Notes: a model not told the origin generated them from the sequence alone. A stretch of DNA of 64,000 nt from UBA1479 sp048263775 (GCA_048263775.1 JBLXDU010000006.1:189568-253567); one strand, 5' to 3'; positions 24,477 through 33,985 are shown, counted from the stretch's first letter. Translations and numbers: made by a program.

Positions 24477-25325
24477 ATGGCGATTCCGTCGTTCACCATG
24501 CGTCAGCTGTTGGAAGCTGGCGTTCACTTTGGTCACAGCACCCGTCGTTGGAACCCGAAAATGGCGTCGTACCTGTACGGCGACCGTAACGGCATCCACA
24601 TCATCGACCTGCAGCAGACCGTTCCCTTGCTTCATCAGGCGCTTGCCGCCGTGCGCGACGTCGTCGCGTCCAATGGCCGTATCCTGTTCGTCGGCACCAA
24701 GCGCGCGGCCTCGCCGCGGGTTGCCGAAGCGGCCAAGAAGTGCGGGCAGTATTACGTCAATCACCGCTGGCTCGGCGGCATGCTGACCAACTGGCAGACC
24801 ATTTCCAAGTCCATCGCGCGCCTGCGCGAGTTGGACAGCAAGCTGGGCGGCCAGGAAGTCCAGGGCCTGACCAAGCGCGAGCAGCTGGGCCTGACCCGCG
24901 AGCAGGAAAAGCTTGAGCGCGCCTTGGGCGGCATCAAGGAAATGGGCGGCTTGCCGGACATCATTTTCGTGATCGACACCAACAAGGAAGACATCGCCGT
25001 CGCCGAAGCCAACAAGCTGGGCATTCCGGTCGTCGGTGTCATCGATTCCAACAGCAACCCGGCCGGCATCACCTATCCGATCCCGGGCAACGACGATGCG
25101 ATCCGCGCGATCTCCATGTACTGCAACCTGGTCGCCGATTCCGTGCTCGACGGCCTGTCCGCGTCGTTGACCGCCAAGGGTGTTGATCTGGGTGCCGACG
25201 AGAACGCCGGTGGCGCCATCGAAGCGGCCCCCGAAGCCGAAGCCGCCCCCGAGGCGCCTGCTGAAGCTGCTGCCGAAGCGGCCGCAACGCCCGCCGAAGG
25301 TGGGGAAGCCCAGCCGGCTTCCTAA
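24477..25325 (+). CDS. rpsB: 30S ribosomal protein S2
   Basis: ATG 24477 (MAIPSFTMRQLLEAGVHFGH) with GGAGAAGAG upstream gives 282 residues. S2 signatures HSTRRWNPKM, YLYGDRNGIHIIDLQQT, NHRWLGGMLTNW and IPVVGVIDSNSNP are all clear. It is about 40 residues longer than E. coli S2 because of a C-terminal tail made almost only of Ala, Glu and Pro, a common alphaproteobacterial feature. tsf follows after 51 bases. Confidence 0.98.
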   Translation: MAIPSFTMRQLLEAGVHFGHSTRRWNPKMASYLYGDRNGIHIIDLQQTVPLLHQALAAVRDVVASNGRILFVGTKRAASPRVAEAAKKCGQYYVNHRWLGGMLTNWQTISKSIARLRELDSKLGGQEVQGLTKREQLGLTREQEKLERALGGIKEMGGLPDIIFVIDTNKEDIAVAEANKLGIPVVGVIDSNSNPAGITYPIPGNDDAIRAISMYCNLVADSVLDGLSASLTAKGVDLGADENAGGAIEAAPEAEAAPEAPAEAAAEAAATPAEGGEAQPAS

Positions 25326-25376
25326 CCGCGTCCGCGCGTACGGGCTGACGACACGATCTGAAGAGAAGGTAGAACT

Positions 25377-26303
25377 ATGGCTGAAATCACTGCGGCTCTC
25401 GTCAAAGAGCTTCGCGAACAAACCGGCGCAGGCATGATGGACTGCAAGAAGGCGCTGGCCGAAAACGACGGCGACCTGGACCAGGCCATCGATTGGCTGC
25501 GCACCAAGGGGCTGTCTGCCGCTGCCAAGAAATCCGGCCGTGTCGCCGCTGAAGGCTTGGTGGCCGTTGCCGTTGACGGCAACAAGGGTGCGGTCGTCGA
25601 GGTCAACTCGGAAACCGACTTTGTGTCCCGCAACGAGCAGTTCCAGGACTTCGTCCGTGGCGTCGCGTCCCTGGCGCTGGCCGCCGACGGCGACATGGAC
25701 AAGTTGCTGGCCGCTGATTATCCGGGCACCGGCCGCACGGTCGCCGATCAGCTGACCCATATGATCGCCACCATCGGTGAAAACATGACCATCCGCCGCT
25801 GTGACGTCATGTCCGTCGGCAGCGGCGTGCTGTCGACCTATGTGCACAACGCGATGGTCGACGGCGTCGGCAAGATCGCCGTGCTGGTCGGTCTGGAATC
25901 GGCCGGCGACAAGGGCAAGTTGGAAGCCTTCGGCAAGCAGCTTGCCATGCACGTCGCGGCGGCCAAGCCGCAGTCTGTGTCGCGGGACGAACTGGACCCG
26001 GAAATCCTTGAGCGCGAACGCGTCGTGCTGTCGGAACAGGCCCGCGAATCGGGCAAGCCGGAAGAGATCATCGGCAAGATGGTCGAGGGCCGTTTGCGTA
26101 AGTTCTATGAAGAGGTCTGCCTGCTGGATCAGACCTTCGTGATCGATGGCGAAACCCAGGTTTCGAAGGCCGTCGAGGCCGCCGGAAAGGATGCCGGTGG
26201 CGCCATTTCCATCAATGGTTTCAAGATGTTCGTTCTTGGCGAAGGCATCGAGAAAGAAGTCGGCGATTTCGCCGCCGAGGTCGCGGCCGCGGCCGGATCC
26301 TGA
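25377..26303 (+). CDS. tsf: translation elongation factor Ts
   Basis: A 308-residue nucleotide exchange factor for EF-Tu. The N-terminal UBA-like domain has LREQTGAGMMDCKKALAE, the core has VNSETDFVSRN with the TDFV motif that contacts EF-Tu, and two dimerisation-type repeats follow (HVAAAKPQSV). It forms the classic rpsB-tsf unit. Downstream lies a run of three inverted repeats before pyrH. Confidence 0.98.
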   Translation: MAEITAALVKELREQTGAGMMDCKKALAENDGDLDQAIDWLRTKGLSAAAKKSGRVAAEGLVAVAVDGNKGAVVEVNSETDFVSRNEQFQDFVRGVASLALAADGDMDKLLAADYPGTGRTVADQLTHMIATIGENMTIRRCDVMSVGSGVLSTYVHNAMVDGVGKIAVLVGLESAGDKGKLEAFGKQLAMHVAAAKPQSVSRDELDPEILERERVVLSEQARESGKPEEIIGKMVEGRLRKFYEEVCLLDQTFVIDGETQVSKAVEAAGKDAGGAISINGFKMFVLGEGIEKEVGDFAAEVAAAAGS

Positions 26304-26314
26304 TCCTTCGACGC

Positions 26315-26433
26315 GGCGTCCCGGCGGCTTTTCCGGGCGCCGGGCAAGACGCCGTCCGACGGGTGATGTAGACTGTCACCCGGAACTCATTCCCGCCGCC
26401 GGTTTCCCATCTAATGGGCCGGCGGCGGATTTT
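26315..26433 (+). terminator. three consecutive hairpins between tsf and pyrH
   Basis: Hairpin 1: GGCGTC and CCCGGCG (26315-26326) pair with CGCCGGG (26338-26344) and GACGCC (26348-26353). Hairpin 2: GGGTGA (26361-26366) with TCACCC (26376-26381). Hairpin 3: CCGCCGCCGG (26393-26402) pairs perfectly with CCGGCGGCGG (26419-26428), with CCCAT/ATGGG stacked inside it, and is followed by ATTTT. The last is terminator-like but sits only 20 bases before the pyrH start, so it may be an attenuator or may separate rpsB-tsf from pyrH. Confidence 0.55.
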
Positions 26434-26448
26434 GATGGAAGAGCGCGA

Positions 26449-27174
26449 GTGTCCCCAGTGTCCGAGGAACCCAAATACCAACGTGTCCTGTTGAAACTGT
26501 CGGGCGAAGCCCTGATGGGCAAGCGCGACTACGGCCTGGACCCGGACATGGTCGGGCGCATTTGCGACGAGGTCGCCGCCGTCCATGACATGGGCGTTCA
26601 GGTCTGTCTCGTCATCGGTGCCGGCAATATCTTCCGCGGCATGTCGTCGTCGGCCGAAGGGATCGAGCGCACCAGCGCCGACTACATGGGCATGCTGGCG
26701 ACGGTGATGAACGCGCTGGCGGTGCAAAGCGTCCTTGAATCGAAGGGCGTGGACACGCGGGTGCTGTCGGCAATCCCCATGCAGACCGTGTGCGAACCCT
26801 ATATCCGGCGGCGCGCCGTGCGCCATATGGAAAAGGGGCGGGTGGTGATTTTCGCCGCCGGCACGGGCAACCCGTTCTTTACCACCGATACGGCGGCGGC
26901 GCTGCGCGCGGTGGAAATGGGCTGCGACGCGCTTTTGAAAGGCACGCAGGTTGATGGTGTCTATGATTCCGATCCCAAAACCAACCCGGACGCCTTGCGC
27001 TATGACAATCTGAAGTACCAGGATGTCTTGGCCCGCGACCTCAAGGTCATGGACACTTCGGCGATTGCGCTGGCGCGCGACAACCGGGTTCCAATCCTCG
27101 TGTTTTCAATCCACAATCCCGGAGAATTCTCCAAGGTTATCAATGGGGAGGGGCGGTTCACTCTGGTCGATTGA
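26449..27174 (+). CDS. pyrH: uridylate kinase
   Basis: UMP kinase of the bacterial amino-acid-kinase family, which makes UDP from UMP. Motifs: VLLKLSGEALMG, IGAGNIFRG, FAAGTGNPFFTTDTAAALRA with the phosphate/metal site, and DPKTNPDA. The start chosen is the GTG at 26449 (241 residues), with GGAAGAG five bases before it; a second GTG nine bases on is possible. The longer frame reaching back to 26146 overlaps tsf and is not supported. Confidence 0.96.
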   Translation: MSPVSEEPKYQRVLLKLSGEALMGKRDYGLDPDMVGRICDEVAAVHDMGVQVCLVIGAGNIFRGMSSSAEGIERTSADYMGMLATVMNALAVQSVLESKGVDTRVLSAIPMQTVCEPYIRRRAVRHMEKGRVVIFAAGTGNPFFTTDTAAALRAVEMGCDALLKGTQVDGVYDSDPKTNPDALRYDNLKYQDVLARDLKVMDTSAIALARDNRVPILVFSIHNPGEFSKVINGEGRFTLVD

Positions 27175-27231
27175 CCGGGCGCTGGCCGGCCCCCTGGGAC
27201 CGTACCGACGCGGCCGCAATGGGAGGAAATT

Positions 27232-27801
27232 ATGGCGGAATTCAGTTTTTCAGATTTGAAAGGTGACATCACGCGGCGCATGGAGGGGGCGATCGATGTC
27301 CTTCACCGTGAGCTCGGCGGTCTGCGTACCGGGCGGGCGTCGACCAGCCTGCTGGAACCGGTGACCGTGCAGGCCTATGGCTCTGACATGCCCATGAACC
27401 AGGTCGGCACCATTGGCGTGCCGGAACCCCGCATGCTGACCGTGCAAGTCTGGGATCGGGGCCTTGTCAGTGCCGTCGAAAAGGCGATCCGCGATTCCGG
27501 CCTGGGCCTTAATCCTGCCACGGACGGCCAGCTTGTCCGCGTGCCGATCCCGGCCCTGACCGAGGAACGCCGTACCGAACTTGGTAAGGTCGCGCATAAA
27601 TACGCGGAAGACGCGCGCATTTCCGTGCGCAATGTCCGCCGCCACGCCATGGACGAGTTGAAGAACGCGGAAAAGGCAGGCGACATTTCCGAAGATGCCT
27701 ATCACGGTTATACGGAGGACGTGCAGAAGGTGACCGACGAGCACGTCGCCAAGATTGACGAGATCGTTGCCAACAAAGAAATCGAAATCATGCAGGTTTG
27801 A
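27232..27801 (+). CDS. frr: ribosome recycling factor
   Basis: A 189-residue protein that, with EF-G, splits post-termination ribosomes. Family motifs are GGLRTGRASTSLLEPV in the first helix region, VWDRGLVSAVEKAIRDSGLGLNP in the small domain, and RTELGKVAHKYAEDARISVRNVRRHAMDELK in the long three-helix bundle. GGGAGGAAATT precedes the ATG. The pyrH-frr-uppS-cdsA-dxr order is widely conserved. Confidence 0.98.
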   Translation: MAEFSFSDLKGDITRRMEGAIDVLHRELGGLRTGRASTSLLEPVTVQAYGSDMPMNQVGTIGVPEPRMLTVQVWDRGLVSAVEKAIRDSGLGLNPATDGQLVRVPIPALTEERRTELGKVAHKYAEDARISVRNVRRHAMDELKNAEKAGDISEDAYHGYTEDVQKVTDEHVAKIDEIVANKEIEIMQV

Positions 27802-27806
27802 CGCAG

Positions 27807-28547
27807 ATGCCCACCGTTCCCCTTCAACTCAACGACGCGCCGGCAAATCCGGTCCACGTCGCCGTCATCATGGACGGCAACGGGCGTTGGGCGAAGGGCA
27901 GGGGGTTGCCGCGCACGGCAGGCCACAAAGCCGGAGCCGAGGCCGTGCGCCGGACGGTGAAAGCGGCGATCAGCCTGGGCGTTCCTTATTTGACCCTGTT
28001 CGGATTTTCATCGGAGAACTGGAATCGTCCGGTCAGTGAAATCGGCGACCTGATGGGCTTGTTGCGGCTTTATCTGCGCAAGGAAATCGGCGAGCTTGAC
28101 CGTGAAGGCGTGCGTCTTCGCATCATCGGTGAGCGTGCGCGGTTCGACGACGACATCCAACGCTTGATCAATGATGCCGAGAACCGCACACGGGATAATA
28201 CGAGGCTCAACCTGACGATCGCGCTCAGCTATGGCGGGCGGCAGGAAATCCTGGGCGCGGCCCGGACCTTGGCGGAACAGGTGCAGCGCGGCGAAATCTC
28301 CCCGGAAGACATTGATGAAACCCGGTTTGAGAACGCGCTTTTCACCACCGGCCTACCGGAACCGGATCTGCTGATCCGGACCAGCGGCGAGCAGCGCGTC
28401 AGCAATTTTCTGCTGTGGCAGGTCGCCTATGCGGAATTCGTGTTCACCGACGTTTTGTGGCCTGACTTCGGTCACGAACACCTTGCCGAGGCGCTGGGCG
28501 ATTTCCGCGGCAGGGAACGCCGGTTCGGCGGCGTTACAAGCCCCTAA
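27807..28547 (+). CDS. uppS: isoprenyl transferase (undecaprenyl diphosphate synthase)
   Basis: A cis-prenyltransferase making the C55 lipid carrier for cell-wall and LPS synthesis. Motifs: VIMDGNGRWAKGRGLPR with the catalytic aspartate, GHKAGAEAVRRTV, LFGFSSENWNRP, LNLTIALSYGGRQEI and PEPDLLIRTSGEQRVSNFLLWQ. The start is taken as ATG 27807 (246 residues), just after the frr stop; a TTG at 27798 overlapping that stop is possible. It lies 20 bases before cdsA. Confidence 0.97.
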   Translation: MPTVPLQLNDAPANPVHVAVIMDGNGRWAKGRGLPRTAGHKAGAEAVRRTVKAAISLGVPYLTLFGFSSENWNRPVSEIGDLMGLLRLYLRKEIGELDREGVRLRIIGERARFDDDIQRLINDAENRTRDNTRLNLTIALSYGGRQEILGAARTLAEQVQRGEISPEDIDETRFENALFTTGLPEPDLLIRTSGEQRVSNFLLWQVAYAEFVFTDVLWPDFGHEHLAEALGDFRGRERRFGGVTSP

Positions 28548-28567
28548 GTCCCTTGGCGGATTGAATT

Positions 28568-29203
28568 TTGGCCCTTTCGGAATTTCACAAGCGGGTGCTG
28601 TCTGCTGCGGTCTTGTTGCCGCCCGTTGTCGCCGCCGTCTATGCCGGGCCGCCCTGGTACACGGTCCTGATCGTCCTGTTTACCGCCGCCATGATGTGGG
28701 AATGGCTGGTTATGGCGCGGTCACAGGTGCTGTGGCTGATCGCAGGCTCTGCGTACATCCTGGCTGCCGCTTATGTCCTGTTCATGATGCGGGGCGACGG
28801 GGCTACGGGGCGCAGTCTAATTCTGTTTCTGTTCGTCGTCACCTGGATGACGGATACCGGCGCCTATCTGACCGGGCGGACTTTCGGCGGCCCGAAACTG
28901 GCGCCCCGGATCAGCCCGTCAAAGACGATTTCAGGGGCCGTCGGCGGTTTGCTGGCTGGGGTCGGGGCGGGTATCCTGGTATGGTATCTGACCGGCGGGG
29001 CGATCGACGGCCAGGTCGCTGCCGCCGCCGTGGTCGGCAGTATCGCCTGTCAGGTCGGTGACCTTTTGGAATCGGGGGCAAAGCGCCATTTCGGGGTCAA
29101 GGATTCGGGGCGTCTGATCCCCGGTCATGGTGGTGTGCTGGACCGGGTCGATGGCCTTTTGGCCGCGGCGCTGGCGGTTGCAGGCACGGGAATTTGGCGT
29201 TGA
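28568..29203 (+). CDS. cdsA: phosphatidate cytidylyltransferase (CdsA)
   Basis: CdsA makes CDP-diacylglycerol, precursor of all phospholipids. The C-terminal family signature is present: ESGAKRHFGVKDSGRLIPGHGGVLDRVDGL, along with TDTGAYLTGRTFGGPKLAPRISPSKT. The protein has six or seven hydrophobic segments. It begins at a TTG (28568) and has only 211 residues, shorter than the usual 260-285, lacking part of the N-terminal membrane region. No better in-frame start exists before the uppS stop. The essential motifs are intact, so it is probably functional. Confidence 0.93.
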   Translation: MALSEFHKRVLSAAVLLPPVVAAVYAGPPWYTVLIVLFTAAMMWEWLVMARSQVLWLIAGSAYILAAAYVLFMMRGDGATGRSLILFLFVVTWMTDTGAYLTGRTFGGPKLAPRISPSKTISGAVGGLLAGVGAGILVWYLTGGAIDGQVAAAAVVGSIACQVGDLLESGAKRHFGVKDSGRLIPGHGGVLDRVDGLLAAALAVAGTGIWR

Positions 29204-29219
29204 GGCAGGGACTTTAGGA

Positions 29220-30428
29220 ATGGATTTGGCCTTACAACCGGATGCGACGGCACAAGCCACGGACGCAGCCCCCCGCAGCGTCACCGTCCTGGGGGCGACC
29301 GGGTCGGTCGGCTGCAACACGGTCGATATTCTGGCCCGTCATCCGGGGGCTTTTCAGGCCGAGGTTCTGACCGCGCACCGCAACGTGGATCTTCTGGCGG
29401 AACAGGCCTTGCGCCTGGGTGCCAGACGGGCGGTGATCGGTGATGACAGCAAATACGCCGCCCTGAAATCAGCCCTGGCCGGCACGTCGGTCGAGGCCGC
29501 CGCTGGTGCTGACGCCATTTCCGAAGCCGGCGATCAGCCGACCGACATCGTGGTTGCGGCAATCGTCGGTGCGGCGGGCCTGCCGCCGGTGCTCAAGGCG
29601 GTTCGGCGGGGGGCGACCGTGGCCTTCGCCAACAAGGAATGCTTGGTGTCCGCCGGTGATTTGATGGTGCGCGAGGTCGAAGCTTCGGGCGCCACGCTGC
29701 TGCCGGTCGATTCAGAACATAGCGCGATCTTTCAGGTTTTCGATTTCGATCAGCCGGACAAGGTCCGGCGCATCGTGCTGACGGCATCGGGTGGACCGTT
29801 CCGCACCAAGCCGCGCGATGAATTGGCCGCCGTCACCCCGGCCCAGGCCGTTGCTCATCCCAATTGGGACATGGGGGCCAAGATTTCCGTCGACAGTGCC
29901 ACCATGATGAACAAAGGGTTGGAGCTGATCGAGGCCTTCCACCTGTTCCCGGTGCCGGAGGAACGGATCGAAATTCTGGTGCACCCCCAGTCGGTTATCC
30001 ATTCCATGGTCGATTACGTCGACGGCTCCGTGCTGGCGCAATTGGGTACGCCCGATATGCGCACACCCATCGCCTTTGCCCTGGCTTGGCCGAAGCGGGT
30101 GGAAACCCCGGCCGCGCGCTTGGCACTTGAGGACATCGGAACTTTGACCTTCGAGGCGCCCGATCCTGTGCGTTTTCCGGCGCTGCGCCTTGCGCGCGAG
30201 GCATTGCGGGCGGGCAACAGCGCGCCTACCTTACTGAATGCCGCCAACGAGGTCGCGGTGGCTTGGTTCCTGGAAAGGGGGCTGGGCTTTCTCAAGATCA
30301 CGGAGGTTGTCGAACAGGTGTTGGAACGGGTGACCGCCCGACCGCTCGACTCTCTCGACGACGTCTTCGCCGCGGACGCCGAAGCACGCCGCGTCGCAGA
30401 GGAAATTGCTTCGAAATCAGTTGGTTAA
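29220..30428 (+). CDS. dxr: 1-deoxy-D-xylulose 5-phosphate reductoisomerase
   Basis: The second enzyme of the non-mevalonate (MEP) pathway, converting DXP to MEP with NADPH. ATG 29220 with TTTAGGA upstream gives 402 residues. The Rossmann motif VLGATGSVGCNTVDI, AFANKECLVSAGDLM, the metal and substrate motif PVDSEHSAIFQ, the flexible loop and HPNWDMGAKISVDSATMMNKGLE are all present. It supplies isoprenoid units used by the uppS product two genes upstream. Confidence 0.97.
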   Translation: MDLALQPDATAQATDAAPRSVTVLGATGSVGCNTVDILARHPGAFQAEVLTAHRNVDLLAEQALRLGARRAVIGDDSKYAALKSALAGTSVEAAAGADAISEAGDQPTDIVVAAIVGAAGLPPVLKAVRRGATVAFANKECLVSAGDLMVREVEASGATLLPVDSEHSAIFQVFDFDQPDKVRRIVLTASGGPFRTKPRDELAAVTPAQAVAHPNWDMGAKISVDSATMMNKGLELIEAFHLFPVPEERIEILVHPQSVIHSMVDYVDGSVLAQLGTPDMRTPIAFALAWPKRVETPAARLALEDIGTLTFEAPDPVRFPALRLAREALRAGNSAPTLLNAANEVAVAWFLERGLGFLKITEVVEQVLERVTARPLDSLDDVFAADAEARRVAEEIASKSVG

Positions 30429-30490
30429 TTCCCAATTTTCGGGTATTTCACCGGCATGGGTTTCCGACAGGCCTGAAATAAGGACCCCAC

Positions 30491-31627
30491 ATGAACATCG
30501 TTGACTTCGCCTTCAATTACATCGTGGTTTTCCTGATCGTTCTGACGATCCTGGTGTTCGTCCACGAATGGGGTCACTACTGGATCGCGCGCCGCTGCGG
30601 GGTCAGGGTTGAAGTATTCTCCATTGGTTTCGGGCCGGAAATCTTCGGGTGGACCGATAAGCACGACACCCGCTGGAAAATCAGCGCCATTCCGCTTGGC
30701 GGCTACGTCAAGATGTTCGGCGAAGCCGACATGGGCTGGGAGGAAGAGGAAGAGTCCGAGCCCCTGCCGGCTGAAGAGAAGGCGGTGTCGTTCCATCACA
30801 AGAAGCTGTGGCAGCGTTCAGCCATCGTTGCGGGCGGGCCGCTTGCCAACTTCATTTTCGCCGCCGTTCTGGTGGCGCTTCTGGCCGGGATTGTCGGCAC
30901 GGCACGGCCGCTGGCCGCCGTCGGCGAGGTTCAGCCGGGCAGCGCCGCCGAATTGGCGCAGCTGCTGCCGGGTGACCGCATCACGGCCATCGACGGACAG
31001 CCGATCAAATGGTTCGAGGATCTGCGCCAAACGGTTTCCGCGCAACCGGGCGTTACGCTGCGTATGGACGTTGTGCGTGGTGCCGAAACCCTGACCCTGA
31101 CCGTCACTCCTCAATCGCGTTCCGTTGAGGGGCAGGAGGCGCCGATCGGCCTGCTCGGCGTGCGGTTCGATCCCCAGGCGGTCGAGTACGAGCGTCAGGG
31201 GCCGGTCGAAGCGGTTTCCACGGGTGTCGGATATACGGTGCAAATGGTGACCCGCATCTTCGGCGTGCTCGGCGAGATGATTTCCGGTCACCGTTCGGCT
31301 GAAGAGTTGGGCGGGCCGTTGCGCATCGCTCAGCTTTCCGGTGATATCGCACAGCTTGGCTTCAAGGAACTGGTTATGTTCATGGCCGCGCTGTCGGTCA
31401 ACCTGGGCCTCATCAACCTGTTTCCGATCCCGGTTTTGGACGGCGGGCGGTTGGTGTTTTACGCGGCGGAAGGGTTGCGGGGGCGGCCGGTGGCGCCCAA
31501 GATCGAGGAATACGGCATGCGCCTGGGCTTGGCGCTTGTGCTGTTTCTGGTCGTGTTCGTCACATGGAATGATATAACCCAGATGCCATGGGACCGTGTC
31601 GTCACATGGTTCAAGGGGTTAATTTAA
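30491..31627 (+). CDS. rseP: site-2 protease RseP (zinc metalloprotease)
   Basis: A 378-residue intramembrane protease. The zinc motif HEWGH is at residues 25-29 in the first membrane helix. A PDZ domain is at about 125-200 (GEVQPGSAAELAQLLPGDRI), and the third zinc ligand is in NLFPIPVLDGG near the C-terminus. RseP cleaves anti-sigma factors and leftover signal peptides within the membrane. Only one PDZ domain is clear. It lies between dxr and bamA, the conserved place. Confidence 0.96.
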   Translation: MNIVDFAFNYIVVFLIVLTILVFVHEWGHYWIARRCGVRVEVFSIGFGPEIFGWTDKHDTRWKISAIPLGGYVKMFGEADMGWEEEEESEPLPAEEKAVSFHHKKLWQRSAIVAGGPLANFIFAAVLVALLAGIVGTARPLAAVGEVQPGSAAELAQLLPGDRITAIDGQPIKWFEDLRQTVSAQPGVTLRMDVVRGAETLTLTVTPQSRSVEGQEAPIGLLGVRFDPQAVEYERQGPVEAVSTGVGYTVQMVTRIFGVLGEMISGHRSAEELGGPLRIAQLSGDIAQLGFKELVMFMAALSVNLGLINLFPIPVLDGGRLVFYAAEGLRGRPVAPKIEEYGMRLGLALVLFLVVFVTWNDITQMPWDRVVTWFKGLI

Positions 31628-31678
31628 CGGATTGCCAATGATTTAGGCTCATAAGGGCGTAACACCTGGGGCCTTGGC

Positions 31679-33976
31679 ATGTACGTTCGGGGGAAGAAAT
31701 TGGAGCGCCTATCACGTCTCCTTCTTGGTTTTGCGCTGATTGCCGTCATCTGGGCGGCGGCGGCGGATGCATCGGCGCAGGGCCGCGACACGATCAGTGA
31801 GATCGTCGTCGAGGGGGCCCAGCGTATCGAGCCGGGAACCATTCGGTCCTATCTTCTGATCAAGGAAGGTGAGGCTGCGGATCCCGTTCGCATCAACCGT
31901 TCCCTGAAAAGCCTGTTCGCGACCGGCCTGTTCGCTGACGTCACCATGCGTCAGGACGGCACGCGGCTGATCGTCAACGTGGTTGAGAACCCGATCATCA
32001 ACCGCGTCGCCTTCGAAGGAAACAAGAAGGTCGAGGATTCAACGCTGGAGGGCGAAGTGACGCTACGCCCACGCGTCATTTTCACTCGGGCCAAGGTCCA
32101 GACCGACCTGCAGCGCATTCTGGCCGTCTACCGTTCGACCGGACGGTTCGGTGCGACGGTGGAACCCAAGGTCATCCGTCTGCCGCAGAACCGCATTGAT
32201 CTGGTGTTCGAAATCAATGAAGGGGAGCCGACCAAGGTCGCCCGCATCTCGTTCATCGGTAACGAGTTCTTTGACGACGATGATCTGCGCGAAAACGTCC
32301 AGACGCGGGAGTCCGTGTGGTATCGGTTCCTGTCGAGCGACGATACCTATGATCCCGACCGCCTGACTCTCGACCGCGAACTTTTGCGTCGCTTCTATCT
32401 GCGCAACGGGTTCGCCGATTTCCGTGTGCAGTCCGCCGTTGCCGAACTGACCCGTGACCGCAAGAATTTCTTCATAACCTTCAGTGTCCAGGAAGGAAAG
32501 CGGTACCGCTTCGGCAAGGTTGATGTGGTCACGACCATCCGCAATCTTGATGTCGAGTCTCTCCGTAAGGTCATCGACATCGATCCCGGCGATTGGTACG
32601 ACGCAAGCGAGGTCGACAGGACCATCGATTCCATCACCGAGGCGGTCGGCGAGAAGGGATTCGCTTTCGTTGAAGTGCGTCCGCGCCTGGATCGTGACCG
32701 GGATAAGCGGACGATCGATGTGGTCTTCGAGGTCAATGAAGGGCCGCGCGTGTTTGTCGAGCGCATCAACATTGTCGGCAATGCGCGCACACAGGACGAC
32801 GTGATTCGCCGCGAGTTCCGTCTGGTTGAAGGAGATGCCTTCAATGCGGCCAAGCTGCGCCGATCGCGCACCCGGATTCAGAACCTGGATTTCTTCGAAA
32901 CAGTTGAAATGGAGCCGGTTCCCGGCAGTGCCCCCGATAAGGCGGTCATTAACGTGACCGTGACGGAAAAATCGACGGGTTCAATCTCCATCGGCGCCGG
33001 GTTCTCGACCGATCAGGGCGTGCTTGGTGATTTCGGGCTGCGCGAACGCAACCTGCTCGGCACCGGCCGGGATCTATCGCTGCGCTTCATCCTGGCCGCG
33101 CGGCGCAGCGAAATCGATCTGAAGTTCACAGAGCCGTTCTTCCTTAACCGCGATATTGCGGCTGGTTTCGACGTCTTCCGTATCACCGAGGATCTGCAGG
33201 ATTACGGTTCCTTCGATAAAAAACGGACGGGCTTCCGGCTGCGTGCCGGCTACCATATCACCGAACTGTTGACCCAGAACTGGGCATACGAGCTACGCAG
33301 GGAATCCATTCTGGATGTTGATTCCAGTGCGTCACTGGTGGTTCAGGATGCAGCGGGAACCAACATGTTCTCGTCTGTCGAACACGGTATCACCTACGAT
33401 AAACGCGATAATCGCTTGACACCGACCAAGGGCTATTTCGCCAAACTTGCGACCAACCTCTCGGGCCTTGGCGGCGATGTCTACAGCGTCAAGAACGTCG
33501 CGTCTGGCGCATACCATTGGACACCTACCGAAGGCTTCCTTCTCACCCTTGGCGGCAGGGCGGGTTTCGTCTACGCATTGCAGGATGACGTCGTATTGTC
33601 CGAGCGGTTCTTTGTCGGCGGTCGCGACCTGCGCGGGTTTTCCGTCGGCGGTGTCGGGCCGCGCGACATTACGACGGATGACTCGCTGGGTGGTGAATGG
33701 ATGTATTCCGGTACGCTGGAGCTTGGCTTCCCCCTGGGCCTACCGGCTGAATTGGGTGTCGCCGGCCGCGTGTTCACGGATATCGGTAGCTCCGGGGAGA
33801 TCGCGACTACCCGCACCGGGATCGAGGATACGGGTTCGCTCCGTGCCTCCGTCGGCTTCGGTGTAACCTGGAAATCGCCGTTCGGTCCCCTCGGTCTCGA
33901 CCTCGGCATTCCGGTGGTCAAGGAATCGTTTGATGAAACCGAGATTGTCCGCGTGAACTTCGGCACGCGATTTTAG
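31679..33976 (+). CDS. bamA: outer membrane protein assembly factor BamA
   Basis: A 765-residue Omp85 protein. A signal peptide (hydrophobic core about 14-29, cleavage near ASAQ) is followed by five POTRA domains (about 38-430) and a 16-strand barrel. The barrel contains the loop-6 motif GGRDLRGF and ends in phenylalanine (VRVNFGTRF), the BAM-recognised C-terminal signal. It inserts beta-barrel proteins into the outer membrane. skp follows after nine bases, typical of the bamA-skp-lpxD-fabZ-lpxA cluster. Confidence 0.97.
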   Translation: MYVRGKKLERLSRLLLGFALIAVIWAAAADASAQGRDTISEIVVEGAQRIEPGTIRSYLLIKEGEAADPVRINRSLKSLFATGLFADVTMRQDGTRLIVNVVENPIINRVAFEGNKKVEDSTLEGEVTLRPRVIFTRAKVQTDLQRILAVYRSTGRFGATVEPKVIRLPQNRIDLVFEINEGEPTKVARISFIGNEFFDDDDLRENVQTRESVWYRFLSSDDTYDPDRLTLDRELLRRFYLRNGFADFRVQSAVAELTRDRKNFFITFSVQEGKRYRFGKVDVVTTIRNLDVESLRKVIDIDPGDWYDASEVDRTIDSITEAVGEKGFAFVEVRPRLDRDRDKRTIDVVFEVNEGPRVFVERINIVGNARTQDDVIRREFRLVEGDAFNAAKLRRSRTRIQNLDFFETVEMEPVPGSAPDKAVINVTVTEKSTGSISIGAGFSTDQGVLGDFGLRERNLLGTGRDLSLRFILAARRSEIDLKFTEPFFLNRDIAAGFDVFRITEDLQDYGSFDKKRTGFRLRAGYHITELLTQNWAYELRRESILDVDSSASLVVQDAAGTNMFSSVEHGITYDKRDNRLTPTKGYFAKLATNLSGLGGDVYSVKNVASGAYHWTPTEGFLLTLGGRAGFVYALQDDVVLSERFFVGGRDLRGFSVGGVGPRDITTDDSLGGEWMYSGTLELGFPLGLPAELGVAGRVFTDIGSSGEIATTRTGIEDTGSLRASVGFGVTWKSPFGPLGLDLGIPVVKESFDETEIVRVNFGTRF

Positions 33977-33985
33977 GAGGTTCTT

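Noticed and set aside
24246..25952. 568-codon open frame antisense to rpsB-tsf
   Set aside because: It spans two highly conserved ribosomal-type genes; the translated product is low-complexity and matches no family.
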